In this document: one piece after another, positions 46,475 to 58,429 of the stretch
Numbering within the stretch: the first letter of the stretch is position 1
How the letters are laid out: each line of letters opens with the position of its first letter
Assembly: GCA_050084985.1 (NCBI GenBank)
Contig: JBITNC010000001.1
Location: 41,478,001-41,542,000 of the forward strand
Direction: 5' to 3'
DNA length: 64,000 nucleotides
Source: Nageia nagi
Taxonomy: Eukaryota; Pinophyta
Notes under the pieces: generated by a model
Database searches by the model: none
The model's input: the letters and a program-made list of their open reading frames with translations, nothing else
Told to the model about the DNA's origin: nothing
Position numbers and translations under genes: made by a program

Positions 46475-47171
46475 TGTAGACCATAAATAATGAATTAAAT
46501 AAATAATTCATTAATATGATTTACAATATATAATATGTTGTTTGAGGTTATAAAAGCCATATATTATCTCTAACTAATGTATAAACCTTAAAAATGGATA
46601 GATAATTTTGAGTACATACAAAATGAGTGGTCACACATCTACCTTTCGATCATTAATGACCTCTAGTAGTTGAATTACCATAACATAAATTTATAGAAAA
46701 TACATGCCATTAGTGGCATGGAATTAGTAGAATTATGTACATGAATTGAAATATATGGAAGTAGACAAAGAGTATTAGAGATCCAAATTTAAACACAATA
46801 ACATTCATGCATAATGAATGTCATTAATAGCCTAAAATGTGCACATCCATGAGCAAAAATTGAAATGCATGAGACAAGATGAAGGGTATATCAACTCAAA
46901 AATAGGTGATGTTTCATAACACCTTTATTCAGACAAACATGATATTACATGTTTTATTCACTCATTTTCCCTTTGTGAGAGATTATGTTGCCTTTGATAT
47001 CTTTATATAACAACACTTCTATTACAAGATTTGACCCCTAGGTCATGATATGATAGTCCATTACATGAATTACATACCTTTGGGTATTTTTAACCTCTTT
47101 TTACATAATACATCATTGAGGCTCTAACATGAATTATTTAATAAATAATAATTTATTTTTAGGCATCTATA
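46475..47171 (-). repeat. Element B 5' LTR
   Basis: 697 bp. Starts TGTAGACCATAAATAATG. The last dinucleotide is TA instead of CA by mutation. Confidence 0.93.
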
Positions 47172-48900
47172 AGAAGAGTAATGGGATGCCAATTGGTAAT
47201 CATCTCTTGGTGTCCAATATTGGGGATAAACTTGATGTTACCTTTATTAATAATAGGATTGAGTGATTTTAAGGGCTTACTTATAAACAAGAAGAAGATA
47301 ATTATCAATAAATCCCTAACAAGTTATGCAAAATGGGTCATAACAATTTTGGAAAACCATCTAGATCATGAGCTTTATCATCTGCCATATGGGTCATAAT
47401 AGTTTCCAAATCTTATAGTGTTAAGGGAGAATCATAATCCCTTTGATGTGCCTCTAAGAGTCAAATAGGAATCACCTCTTTACAAAGCATAGGGGAATGT
47501 TATCTTTCTAGAATATAATTTTGAGGAAAAAAAATATGTGTAATGCTGAGTGCAAAAAGCATTAGAAATATTAGGTAATGAAGTAAGCTAAAACCCATTC
47601 TCTTGAATGGCTTGAAACTGAGTATAATGTATGGACAACCTAAGGCATTAGAAAAATTCTTTAGAAACCCTATCCCCAATCATAAGCCAATGTAATTGAG
47701 CTTTGAGCTTTGTACCTTTAGATTCATACATTTCTATGACTTTGAGCTTTTCACCTTTAGATTCATACATTTCTATGACTTTGAGCTCATACATAATTTA
47801 GGCCATATGGGATTGAATACTTTCATCAAAGGGGTTGGAATCCAACCACAAAGAATCTCTAGCTAGCTCCTCATGAAGAGCTAAATTAGAGCAACATCAT
47901 ATCTAAGCAAATTTATTCCCCGTACTAGGCAAAAGAGAAGTGGTGTGAAATATGACATCATTACACCATTCAATCCACCTATATTCTTCTTTGGGTTTAG
48001 GAAAAAGACTCTAAACATGGTGGATATGAAAAAAAGGCTTCATGCTGAAGGAAGGAAATATTAGAAAAAACTAGGATTTAAACTACCATTGAGGGAGAGT
48101 ATATGCTAAAATTGTAAACATAATAGGGAGGTGGTTTGAAGTAGTCATTCTAGGAATGGTTTCTACTAAAGGAACCATTGAAATCCTTTTGGAAAAGGAG
48201 AAATCTCACTAGTATGACAACATTCCCCAATCTAGACGTTTAAGCTATATTATCTAACCCACTTAAAAATTAGATCATGTGTACCATAGATGTTTAGGAA
48301 AATATCTTGCTAAAAATATGAGTTAGGATAAAAAAGATTCAATTTATTTTTCATAAATTACCAAGCATGTCATTCTCTAGAGGCCTACTTGTTTTGGTTC
48401 TACCTTAGCTTATCTATTTGTTTCCAACCATGTTGAAATCCCCATACATAAGCCACATAGGAGGTAAATAAAAATCATACCATTTCCAAAGAGCACATGT
48501 ATTGTGCCTTGGTGGAGGCATAAACATTAATAATTAAAAAATATATCCTACCTACTTAGAGTATAACCCAAAGTGCATGCTTGGATGGGTTAGTACCCCA
48601 TGTAATAAGATTATATTTTCACTGCAAATCAACCAAAATAATAGCTCCCCCACTACCATATGGGTGGTTAGTGCAATACATTTGGATAGCATGCCAAATC
48701 ATAGAGTAGGAAGATTGCAAAGTGAAATATGAAGCTTTCACTTCTTGCAAACAAACAAAATTAGGACACCCATAAAGGCATGAACATAATTGTAACTCTT
48801 TTTGGATTGCATAACATCTGACTAAGTTTGCCAACACTCTTATATTCTAGGATAAAAAATCATTTAGATGAGTTGAGTTGTATAACTCCATTAACATTAT
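47172..48900 (-). pseudogene. LINE-2: endonuclease and start of reverse transcriptase
   Basis: Continues LINE-2 beyond element B. Near 47,180-47,240 the minus strand reads KFIPNIGHQE and TNWHPITLL, the beginning of the RT domain. Near 47,650-47,690 it has a W..IGDRVSKEFF linker motif. The frame at 48,619-48,837 has ELQLCSCLYGCPNFVCLQEV and YGSGGAIILV, matching the APE-type endonuclease start (FVCLQEVK). Several frameshifts. A 38-bp tandem duplication lies at about 47,697-47,776. Confidence 0.82.
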
Positions 48901-50100
48901 CAACCCCATCCCTATACGTCAAAAGCATAAAAAAATTAGCTTTCATAGGTTCTAAGTCTATATGCGATGAATTGAAATGATGCTACTTATCCAAATGAAT
49001 ATATGGGTTATGCAAAGGAGGGCTAAGGGACCTCTAGCCACCTCTCCCTCTTCCATTTGTATATCCACTTTCCATTGTGTCTAGCTCTTAAGTAAGTGAC
49101 ACAATGAGTGGAAGGGTATTATTCGTATCAATGTCTACAACATCCTATTCTACATGAACCTCCATAATAATCAAACTTGAAATGGGGACCTAATGGGTAG
49201 GTTTGATAGCTACTTTCTAAGCATAACTAATAGGTGTTGAACCATTATTTATATTCTTCCCTTTACCTTTTATGATGAACCTCTTTTTCATCTCCCCTAT
49301 CCAATAGGGTGGTTGGCTATATGGTTGTTAGGGGCTAGCATCGAGGAGGCCACATCATCCACCTTATTTTTAAACCTATCTACCATTAGAGGATAGTATT
49401 TAATCTTATGATACTAGGATTGGCATTTGAAATAAGAATTTAAGAGAATAACATAAATGACTCATTAATAAATACAAGTAGCTCTAATATGAATATCAAT
49501 GTACTCCTTCAATGACTTGGTAAGATCCACTCGAACACACATACATCAATTTGAGTGAGAAGCCACAAAGTAGCTTGGTTCATCACATATAAACTCCCTT
49601 TAAATATTGACCAAATGTTTTGTATAAGGCCAAAAAATTAGAGGGAGATCTAGGAATTCCATTTAGAAAAGCACAACCAAATTCACAAAGTTGTTAATTA
49701 AGAAATTTTGGCTCCAAGGCTAAAAACCTAAGAGGGTATTATTAATATAGCTCAAGCCCTTTCTCAGAACCTTTTGAGCATGTTTAGATTGGGAAAATTA
49801 AAAATGAAAAAACCTTGGGATATGTTTTAAACATGGTCAACTTGAATGCCATGGGGTCACACATATTGGTTTATCCAAGTTTTTAGGTTAGACTAAGAGA
49901 GGATACACCCAATAAAATAACCTATAAGAGTATGAATCTCAAGCCAAGAACATGTACTATAACTCAAATAAAGGAATAACAATATTAGGGGTATAATTAC
50001 CTCATGGAATATGTTCAACACAAACTTGTGTAGTTCCTTGGGTATTATTTCTCTTTTGCTAGCTCCATATGAAGCTACAGAGGAATTAGCTTCCATTAAT
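48901..50100 (-). pseudogene. LINE-2: ORF1 remnant (DUF4283/zinc-knuckle-type gag)
   Basis: Minus-strand pieces match the plant LINE ORF1 layout. A possible N-terminus at about 50,093 reads MEANSSVASYGASKREIIPK. The middle at about 49,430-49,590 reads VRVDLTKSLKEYIDIHIRA, then a YE..P-like region leading to a decayed zinc knuckle. A Gly/Arg-rich stretch at about 49,030-49,060 (GRGGG-like) precedes the endonuclease. Heavily mutated. The LINE 5' end is probably near 50,100-50,200. Confidence 0.65.
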
Positions 50101-50849
50101 AAAGATCTATAGGAACACTAAGTTAGGTTTCCCGCACACACCTTGAAGGGGAAGCAGTATGATGGTGGTAACAATAATTTTGGCTTCATATTTATTTTCT
50201 TAAAAACTTGTAAAGCATAAAACCCTCTTCATTCTTGTATTGAACAATCTATAGAAAAGGTAGGATCAAGAATAACACTCTAATAAAATAATATAAAGAT
50301 TTGCTATTATTATTTTACATATGCATTTAAAATTACCAATTTATTTATCTAGTAGTTTAAATACTAAGTTTTGCATACTTATTGATTTAACAATATGTTT
50401 TTTTAAAGGTATTTAAATTTTGTTTTAATTATCAAGTTTATGTGAATGATATAAAATAATTAAATTAAAGAAATAATGTTGGTAATTTATTTTAATATGG
50501 ACCCCCACAAAAGACACAATAGTTAATGGGTTATTAAAAAACTTTTTCTTAGATACCTCACTATCCACTTTGGATGATGAGTGGATGATGTGGTGGAAGG
50601 GTCATGATGGTGGACATATAAAATATGATAAGGGGGGATTTTACTCACATGGATTGAGCGATGTTAAATAATAATGCACTCCAAGTACAACATTTCATAC
50701 CATGATGTTATTAATGATAGACAATGATATGCAATGAGGAATGTAGAGGAGATTGAAATATATAGGGGTTGATGAAAGGTGGTAGATATAACATCTTTGA
50801 GGGTTCATATTTTTGTAGTTGCATGAAGGGGGAAAATGGGACATATAAA

Positions 50850-51914
50850 AAAAGTGGACCCAAGTGAATTTTATGAAGTTAAGGCAAATAAAATGGTTTG
50901 GAAATATTTTAAGAGGGGAGGAGTTCTAAATTTCCTCAAATGGTATGGAGGACATGACATGAAGTTTTCATGTAATTTGGAGAAAAAATGAAAGGAAGAT
51001 ATTGCATTGATGGGTTTGATTTGGGTGAGGTTTTCCAAAGAGGTGATAACAAAAGCTACCAATTTGAGCTTATAAGGAAGGCCCTATGATAGGATAGTGA
51101 AAGTAAAGCAGATAATGATTGATGTATTTTGGAAGGAGGGGGAAGAAACTAGTAAGGTGAATTATGGGTATCCTAGAGATCAACTCTATAGCCCTTGGGA
51201 TTGTATGGTAGAATGGATTATTCACTACTTCATCATGAAGGGGAATTTGACCACCATATTTGGTCCTCATTTCATCATTATGAAGCATTTCAAATGTGAA
51301 TATAGAAAGGTTTTCTTTCCATTCTTCCTGCTCATATACCTCATGAAATCAATGACCAAATTGAAAGAAGAAAGGAGGTTTTCCTTCTACAATAAGTTTT
51401 ACGTTCCATTATGTACAATTATATGACCAATAATTCTCCATAGGAGATTCCTTTGATTAAAGGAGGTGTAGATATGGAGGTTGAAGAGGAAGAACCCCTT
51501 ACTGAGTCTATGGAGGTAATGCCAATGGTTGATTCGAACAATGCTAGACATGAGAGAGTTGTGAGGTGGATCCAAGAGAAAGTTAAGTGCAATGAAGGTA
51601 AGTTGAAATAGGGGAAATCATGTAGAATAAGGGAATACAATACCCCAAATGAACACATAATATTTGGAAATAAAAGTTGAATCTACCCCTCCAAGCCTAA
51701 GAAGAAGGGTAGAAAGATAACTCTTGAGATTTCTATGTCACCCATGAGTTGGAAGGGATAAGTGCGATAACAAGGAATTATGTAAATATGGAAGGTGAGG
51801 AGCAAAATTCTTAAGAATATCCTAAGTAGATGGTATTTTAAAATGCCACAAATTAGAAAGAACCAAAAGCTACAACTAAAGAGAGTCTGACCCAAAATTT
51901 TGATCATCAGGGTA
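50850..51914 (+). pseudogene. Degraded reading frame of unknown family, left part (split by the CACTA-like element)
   Basis: Plus-strand frame with a few stops: DPSEFYEVKANKMVWKYFKR, GGVLNFLKWYGGHDMKFSCN, EVITKATNLSL, then the open piece 51,097-51,426 with YPRDQLYSPWDCMVEWIIHY and a hydrophobic PFFLLIYLMKSM, and lastly a charged tail ending TKESLTQNFDHQ at 51,910. From memory the layout (a W-rich middle, then a K/E-rich tail) resembles repeat-associated plant hypothetical proteins, but I cannot name the family. The tail resumes at 57,881. Confidence 0.5.
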
Positions 51915-52301
51915 TACTAGACCAAAAAAGGCCTTTGGTGGTGGTTCAAAATACCCACTAAATAACTTTAGTGGTGATATCATAGTCTCCATCATTGAGG
52001 GTGTATATAAAAGTCTTGAATCTATGGTTTTGAGTTGAACCTACCAATGTAAAGTTAAATTTCCTACTACTTAAGCTCCCTTAAACTTTCCTTTGGGTAT
52101 TTAAGGTGATGGTGTGTACATATCACAAAAAGTACTTTCAAAGGGGGTTTAAAACCACCACTAAAAGTACTTTTGGAGTGGGTTTAAAACTTTCGTCAAA
52201 TCCCTTCTATTTAAAAATATATATAAAAAACCTTTATAAAAATTATAGAGGCTATGCATATGTTTCAAATACTATAGAGTCATCATGTTGAATTATGTTT
52301 T

Positions 52302-52475
52302 AGGAATCATGTATAATTGTAGAGTGTCCTAAAAATAAGGCTTTCACAAATATCGCATCATTATGCATAGCAATTATGTTCACTTGATAATATTATATTA
52401 ACAATCAACAAAATTATCTATTTGTACAAATATTTAATAATAATGTTTTTTGAAAATGTGAAATAAAACCTTTTT
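52302..52475. repeat. Direct repeat, copy 1, inside the CACTA-like element
   Basis: AAAAATAAGGCTTTCACAAATA through TACAAATATTTAATAATAA, matched by 55,310-55,500 with moderate divergence (about 3.0 kb apart, same orientation). Confidence 0.75.
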
Positions 52476-55309
52476 TGCTCATGCTAGATATGATGGTATG
52501 CTTGAATTCATCAAATAGTTTCTTAATTTTTTCTATATCAAGAAACAAACCATAAATATGAATTTATGCACAAACAAACAATTCTAAATGTCAATATTTC
52601 CCCTACACAAAACTAATTTTCATATTAGTTTAGAATTTGTTTGTATCCATATTTGATAAATACTAAGAAATATTGGCCTCAAGTTATTTTAATGACTTGT
52701 AAAAAATAAACTATTATTAAAAATATTTCATATTTTATGCTTTGCACATCAAATATTGCATTTTAATTATAAATATAAAAATAAATATAAACATATACAA
52801 AATATACATTTCAATTCAACCCTCCTATGAAAGTAGGTTAATCAACTTGACATGAAAATGTCTATATTCTATATATAGGCTAATCACCTAAATGTGTTCA
52901 TTCAATGAATTTAACATGTCCATAATGATGTTGGTTTCTAGTTCTTACCATTCCACATTGGTTCAATTAGCACTATAATTATTAAAATTGATAAATCATA
53001 TTTATAATTCAAGATAGTGTCAAAACATTGACCATGTACTACAAATAAACTAGACTGACCAAAGAAATCTTAGAGGATTTGTGTAACCTTACTTAGTACT
53101 TCAACAAGAGAATAAATAATATATTCTAAAAGTTCCTTAACATATGATTCATCCTGACCTTGATCTTGTCCTTTATCCACAACCAATTTTCTAGCTCAAA
53201 GAAGCTCTAGTAAAGCTACATAGAAAAATAAAGAAAATAATCAGTAAATTTTGACATTTAAATTTGATAATGCTTTAAATGTTGAAAAAATATTATTTTG
53301 AGAATAATTGAAACTACAAGCTTCCTAACTTCCCAATAAAATAAAATTTCAAAATTAGAACATGAATTTGCACAACCTTCTACCATAATAAATACATTAT
53401 AATTGATTGATTAGCAAAGGATATTTTGAATTGAAGATAAATTAAACACTTATAACTATCACAAACTTGATCAACCCATGGATAAAATCCTTACATGTTG
53501 AAAACTTTTCATCTAATACACTTTTCCTAATGCCTATTCTTTTTTCCCCTATAGTGATGGTATCCACATTGAAAATGAATTAAAATCAACAAACAATAAA
53601 TAAATTTATTAAAAGAAAAAGAGAATGAGAACTAAGTGGTATAAATATGACATTTGGGAAATGTTAATCTCTTATTAAATATAAGTTATAATAAATAGTT
53701 AAAAATATAGAAATACAAAACATGCACAACAAGATTCTATGATCGAAATAAGCTCTAAAAATAGTGCAAACTATTCAATAACAAAAAAAGTTTAGGAACT
53801 ATTTATTGAAAAGTATAACTAAACAATACACACCTTTCATCATTAGAGTTAATTTCTTCATCCATAGGCTCCTCAACATCAATAATAGTGATATCTAGTT
53901 TGAGTTATGTTGATTGAAGAAGAGGTGGCATAACAATGCTCATATATGGTGAGAATTCATATCCAAGGCATTTACAAAGGTGATCCCAAGCCTAAAGAAA
54001 TTTAAGAAATAAATTTACTTATCCATTCCAAATTAAGTTGTAAGAAAATACAAAGCAAACCAAATAAATAATTTCCAGTGTTGAATTTAAGTTCATCACC
54101 TAAAGCATATAACTAATTTTTAGGTCATCATCATCCATAGGTATCCTATGGAGATTTATGAGCACTTTCATAACCTAAATTTATAAAGACATGTGATTAA
54201 AAATCACACTATGATAGTTACATTCAAAAATTATAAATCTATAACAATTATTACTTTCAAGTAGAAAAAATCATAACGACATTCACAAATAATGAATACA
54301 AATGTCCAAAAATAAGTTTATACAAGTTATCATGCAAAATGATCATGTCACATCTAATTTTTGGAGGACTACACCATAAAAATTTTAAAGATATCTTAAA
54401 AATATCACCTAACCTATACACCTACAAACCTAAAAGTATTTTCATTAGACTAAATCATTGCAAAATTGCCTACTAATAACAAATGGTTGTACCTCTCAAC
54501 ACATATGGCCTAAAAGGGGATTGAAATTTTCCATTGTATCATCACTTCCATTGTGTACTACCCAAGTTCTTCTATGCGACACACACATCATAGTTGGATC
54601 TCCTAGTTTTATTGAATAGTGTAAAATGAAATACTAAGCAACTCAATTGAATTTTTGATATTTATAAGAATTATAATTATATAACCAAAATAATAAATGA
54701 AGAACTTTTATAAATTATAACATGAGGTCCAATACACATGCATATGTACACAACAACATTGTAACATTTCAATTTTTCAAAGGTCACATACTTGCTTAGC
54801 ATCCTGACTAAACTTCTCCTTACTATTTGCCATGCCAAATAGAATTATACATTCTATTTTATTTTTTTTAAGCATTCAATTTGATTTATTTATGACATTA
54901 ATGAATATATGTTTCAAAAAAGTCATCACAGTATCATAATACACTTGAAATCTAGACTATATGTATTCTAGTCATAGTTTTTGAAATTCAATAATTAGTA
55001 ATAACATTAAAGGAGACTTCAAAAAATAATTACCATTTCTATAAAAAAAAGACCAACCTATGAGCAATCAATAATCAAAGCCAATGTAATCAAAGCCCCT
55101 TTGTGTACCATATGCTTTCCATTATGTGATTGCAAAGAGAATTTTTTTCAAAAATTAAACTTAGAAGACTTTGACAATTGACCCTTTTAAGTAAGGTAAG
55201 TCATCACACACACTTGTATAAGGAAAAGCAAATTATACAAAATACCACCAAGATATAGGGTCATATTTGTGATTCTTGCACTTTATTCTCCAGCTCTTCA
55301 CTCTATAAT
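52476..55309. other. Interior of the CACTA-like element, no gene recognised
   Basis: AT-rich with short open pieces on the minus strand (for example SHRRTWVVHNGSDDTMENFN at about 54,500-54,600) that could be exons of a decayed element gene. I could not match them to a CACTA transposase or TNPA-like protein. Confidence 0.35.
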
Positions 55310-55500
55310 TGTATAGGATTCCTAAAAAATAGTTCAACATTGTGACTTCATAGTATTAAAAATAAGGCTTTCACAAATACCAAATCAATATATATGGGCA
55401 TTTATATTCACTTGAAAATATGATGTCAACAATCAACAACATTGTTTATGTGTACAAATATTTAATAATAACACTTTGAAAAAATGAAATGAAATGTAGT
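55310..55500. repeat. Direct repeat, copy 2, inside the CACTA-like element
   Basis: See the copy at 52,302. The shared core is AATAAGGCTTTCACAAATA, then CAACAATCAACAA and GTACAAATATTTAATAATAA. Confidence 0.75.
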
Positions 55501-56329
55501 TTCCTTTCTACCTGAAAGTATGGACCATGTTATTGTACAAGACACTTTAGATCTTGTAATAATTTGATTTGCCAATAATTCAATTCATTAGTGCTAAGCG
55601 CCTAGTTTTAATGAAATATACATAATGTAATAAGATCTTGCAAATTTAATACATGTAATAAAAAACTATACAATAAATAATCCACAACACCACCTACAAC
55701 ACCAATTGTTGTATTCAGCTTACAATTAGGTGTAATCACACTCATCATAATTACCTTCACTAGTTCAAAATATGAAGTAAAATATGATGCATAGATATAT
55801 TATTTAAGAGATTACAATCAACAAAGCAGTAGTTAGAATATGTTGTGGAAAGGGAAGTATTGTAGACTGATCCTTGACCATTATAGTTCAAAAATCTTTG
55901 CAACATAGCTAAAATACAAAACTAGAAATAATATTATCAACTTGAAAAATGTTATTTGGCCCAAATATTTTAGAAAGGGCTTGACACATTTTAGGAATTG
56001 CAACAAAGTAGTATTTTACTATTAATTAGCCCTGAGCTGTTTGAAATTAAAATTGAAGATTAACTTAAAAGTTGTGCATAATTGTATGACTAGAAGTAGA
56101 TTTCTTATTTTGGGAATAATAAGGTGCTTATAATATGTTATTGATATCTTACATTTTTATCTTCATAATATATTATTAATCTATTACATTTTCAATCTTA
56201 TTTTTTTTAATAGAAAACTTAATTTTTATCATCTTAACTATTGAGGTATTTGTAGGCATTATCTATAATTAGGTAAAGATCTTAGTTATAAATGAGTTTC
56301 ATAAATTATCAAATTATGTTTTATTTAAT

Positions 56330-57450
56330 ATTCCCAAGTGTTTTTGTACTATTTTCAATAACGGATGTCCACACCTTCTTCTAGGGCTCCCATGGTGGCA
56401 TATATTGCAAGAATGCTGATAAAGGTTGTATAGTTTGGATTTATACTTGGCAATTGCATCTATTGAATTCTCTAGAGCCTATTAATAAAAACCATTTTAT
56501 GCATATCTTGCTATCAATGTATTCCATTAATCTATATTTGCATCATGCATCTTGTCAAATAATTCTTGAGCCTTATTTATTCTTTCACCTTTTTCATACA
56601 TGTCTATTGGGGAACTCACATCCATAACATTTGATGAAAAACCATTTTTAACTACTCTTTGATGGATATCCTTACCTTCTTCTAGACCTCGTATGATGGC
56701 ACATACTAGAAGGATGCTGGAAAAAGTTATAGAGTCTATATTTACTCTTGATAATTACATTTTATTAAAAGTCTCTAGGGCCTTATCAAAAAATCATTTT
56801 TGTGCATATCGTGTGCTTGTTGCAATCCATGAAATTGTGTCTACATTATTAATTTTATCAAACAATTTGCATATATTCTCTACACTTCCATATTTTGCAT
56901 ATATGTATAACAAAGAACTCATAACCATGAAATCTAACATAATTTTTCTTTTAAAGAGTATTTGGTGTATGTATAAACCCTATTGTAAATATCCTAGTTT
57001 AGTGCATGCTTTGTGGATGTTAGGAAAGGTGAATTGATATGGTTGGAGTAATGCTACTATTTATTGCATTTGGTGAAACAATGATAATGCCTATTGAGGA
57101 AAGCCATATCTTTCAAAATATGAAATTATCATATTCCATGAGAAGATGTCTTATTCATTCATATAGTAAAAAATATCATATGAATCTATCACACTTACAT
57201 ACTTAACATACACTTGGATAAGTATTTTTGCAAAAAGTAATTTGTGTATGGCTAAACTTAAGTTTATGCAAATGTTAAGTAAGCAAAGGAGCTTTCTCTC
57301 TAGAAGGGCATTGTTGGTGATGTAGTTCTTCAAGAGTTGAAGATAGGTTAAAGAGTGTAGAGTGTAGTGTGTATCTATATTTATACTAAGAAAAAAATGC
57401 ATTGTGTTCTTCAACCACCTATCTTTATAGAGTTGTATAAGAGTGATATT
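56330..57450 (-). pseudogene. Pentatricopeptide-repeat (PPR, PLS-class) pseudogene inside the CACTA-like element
   Basis: Minus-strand frame, nearly colinear, with several stops. From the right: LTYLQLLKNYITNNALLERK (start region), DIFSWNMIISYFERYGF, FPNIHKACTKLGYLQ, MVMSSLLYIYAKYGSVENIC, LFDKINNVDTISWIA, then NIDSITFSSILLVCAIIRGL followed by EEGKDIHQRVVKNGFSSNV, IDMYEKGERINKAQELFDKM, and NYTTFISILAIYATMGALEE. These are the standard P, L and S repeat patterns of organelle RNA-editing factors. About five to six repeats remain and no E or DYW domain was seen. There is no intron. I infer capture or passenger status because it lies inside the inverted repeats. Confidence 0.85.
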
Positions 57451-57880
57451 CATATCACTTTGGTGGGTAAGTAATGATATTACATGATTCTAAAATATAT
57501 GAACAACAAAATACCATCACATTTAAAAGAGAAGGAGGTGGTCTTATGGCCATCTAGTTCTACATATATTAATACATGATTTCAATGGAGGTTATCTTAT
57601 GACCTTATAAGGTCATTCACAACCACAACATGCTGAAAGGATGCCAAAAAGGTTGCATAGTATGGATTTACACCTCATATGGATTTGCTTAATAATTTTT
57701 CTTTTTCTTTTAAATTGATTTTTAGGGACTAGATTAAACAACCACCTAAAGGATTATTGGTGGAGGGTTAAAACCTACCCATAAAACCCACTATCCAAAC
57801 CACATATAGTGGTAGCTTATACTTTCTCCCTTAAAGCTACCTCAAATTAGCTACTACCAAAGGCCTTTTTTGGTCTAGTG

Positions 57881-58255
57881 GTCATATTAGCCAGATGAAG
57901 AAAATAATACCCCACATAGTGCTAGTGCCAAGTAAAAAGGAAAAGAGAAGATTAAGGATACCTAAGAGAATATCTTTGAGCATATGGGTACTCTACAACC
58001 ATAGGTAAAGAAAGGTCTTGAGACTCAAAGAAAGAAAATACTAGAACTTGCTAACCAAATTGTGGCTACTGATAAAGTAGGAAAGATGGAGATAAAAAAG
58101 AAAGAATAAGGAGGTCCCAATAAGGTATTGGAAAAGGATGCTTCAAGGAAGAAGAAGCTATCTTTAGAGCTAATTCCTTGCATGGGAACTCAAGGATATA
58201 ACAAGATGTCTACTATAGCTAAGGTGCACCTAGGAAAAAAGAAGTAGTAGTTGTT
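57881..58255 (+). pseudogene. Degraded reading frame of unknown family, right part
   Basis: Continues the charged tail after the CACTA-like insertion: PDEENNTPHSASAK, KKGLETQRKKILELANQIVA, TDKVGKMEIKKKE and SLELIPCMGTQGYNKM, with scattered stops, ending in two TAG codons at about 58,244-58,249. Lys/Glu-rich and probably helical. Confidence 0.45.
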
Positions 58256-58429
58256 AGGGTTTAGGTTTGTTTCATTGTATATTATTTCTTATTTGAAATA
58301 AGCTTCCTTGTTTATCATCACTAAGATGTTAATGGTGAATGGATATTAGTGATTTAGTTTAGATGTAGCTAAGTACTAAAATTTTGGCTAATGATGGGAT
58401 GTAACCAATAGCAATCCCTTATTTTGTAT

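Larger units (their letters stand above)
35436..47171 (-). mobile_element. Element B: non-autonomous LTR retrotransposon (LARD-like), split by element C
   Basis: LTRs at 35,436-36,129 (694 bp) and 46,475-47,171 (697 bp), starting TGTAG and ending CTACA (right copy CTATA). The perfect 5-bp target duplication AGAAG is at 35,431-35,435 and 47,172-47,176. LTRs differ at roughly one site in ten, so it is old. Removing element C leaves about 3.2 kb, with an internal region of only about 1.8 kb and no polymerase. On the minus strand a purine tract AAAGAGGGGCAAA abuts the left LTR, so the right LTR is 5'. The primer site there starts TGGTGAACCTGACAC; I could not assign its tRNA. Confidence 0.9.
51915..57880. 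mobile_element. CACTA-like (EnSpm) transposon carrying a PPR pseudogene
   Basis: The right end, read in reverse, begins CACTAGACCAAAAAAGGCC; the left end begins TACTAGACCAAAAAAGGCC. The inverted repeats match at 27 of 30 positions. CACTA termini and a 3-bp target duplication are superfamily hallmarks; here the flanks are GTA and GTC, matching at two of three bases. Subterminal copies of GGTGGTTTAAAAC/GTTTTAAACCACC-like motifs occur at 52,140-52,200 and 57,750-57,800, as expected for CACTA. The element splits the reading frame at 50,850-58,255. About 6 kb long. No transposase was recognised, so it is probably non-autonomous. Confidence 0.72.
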
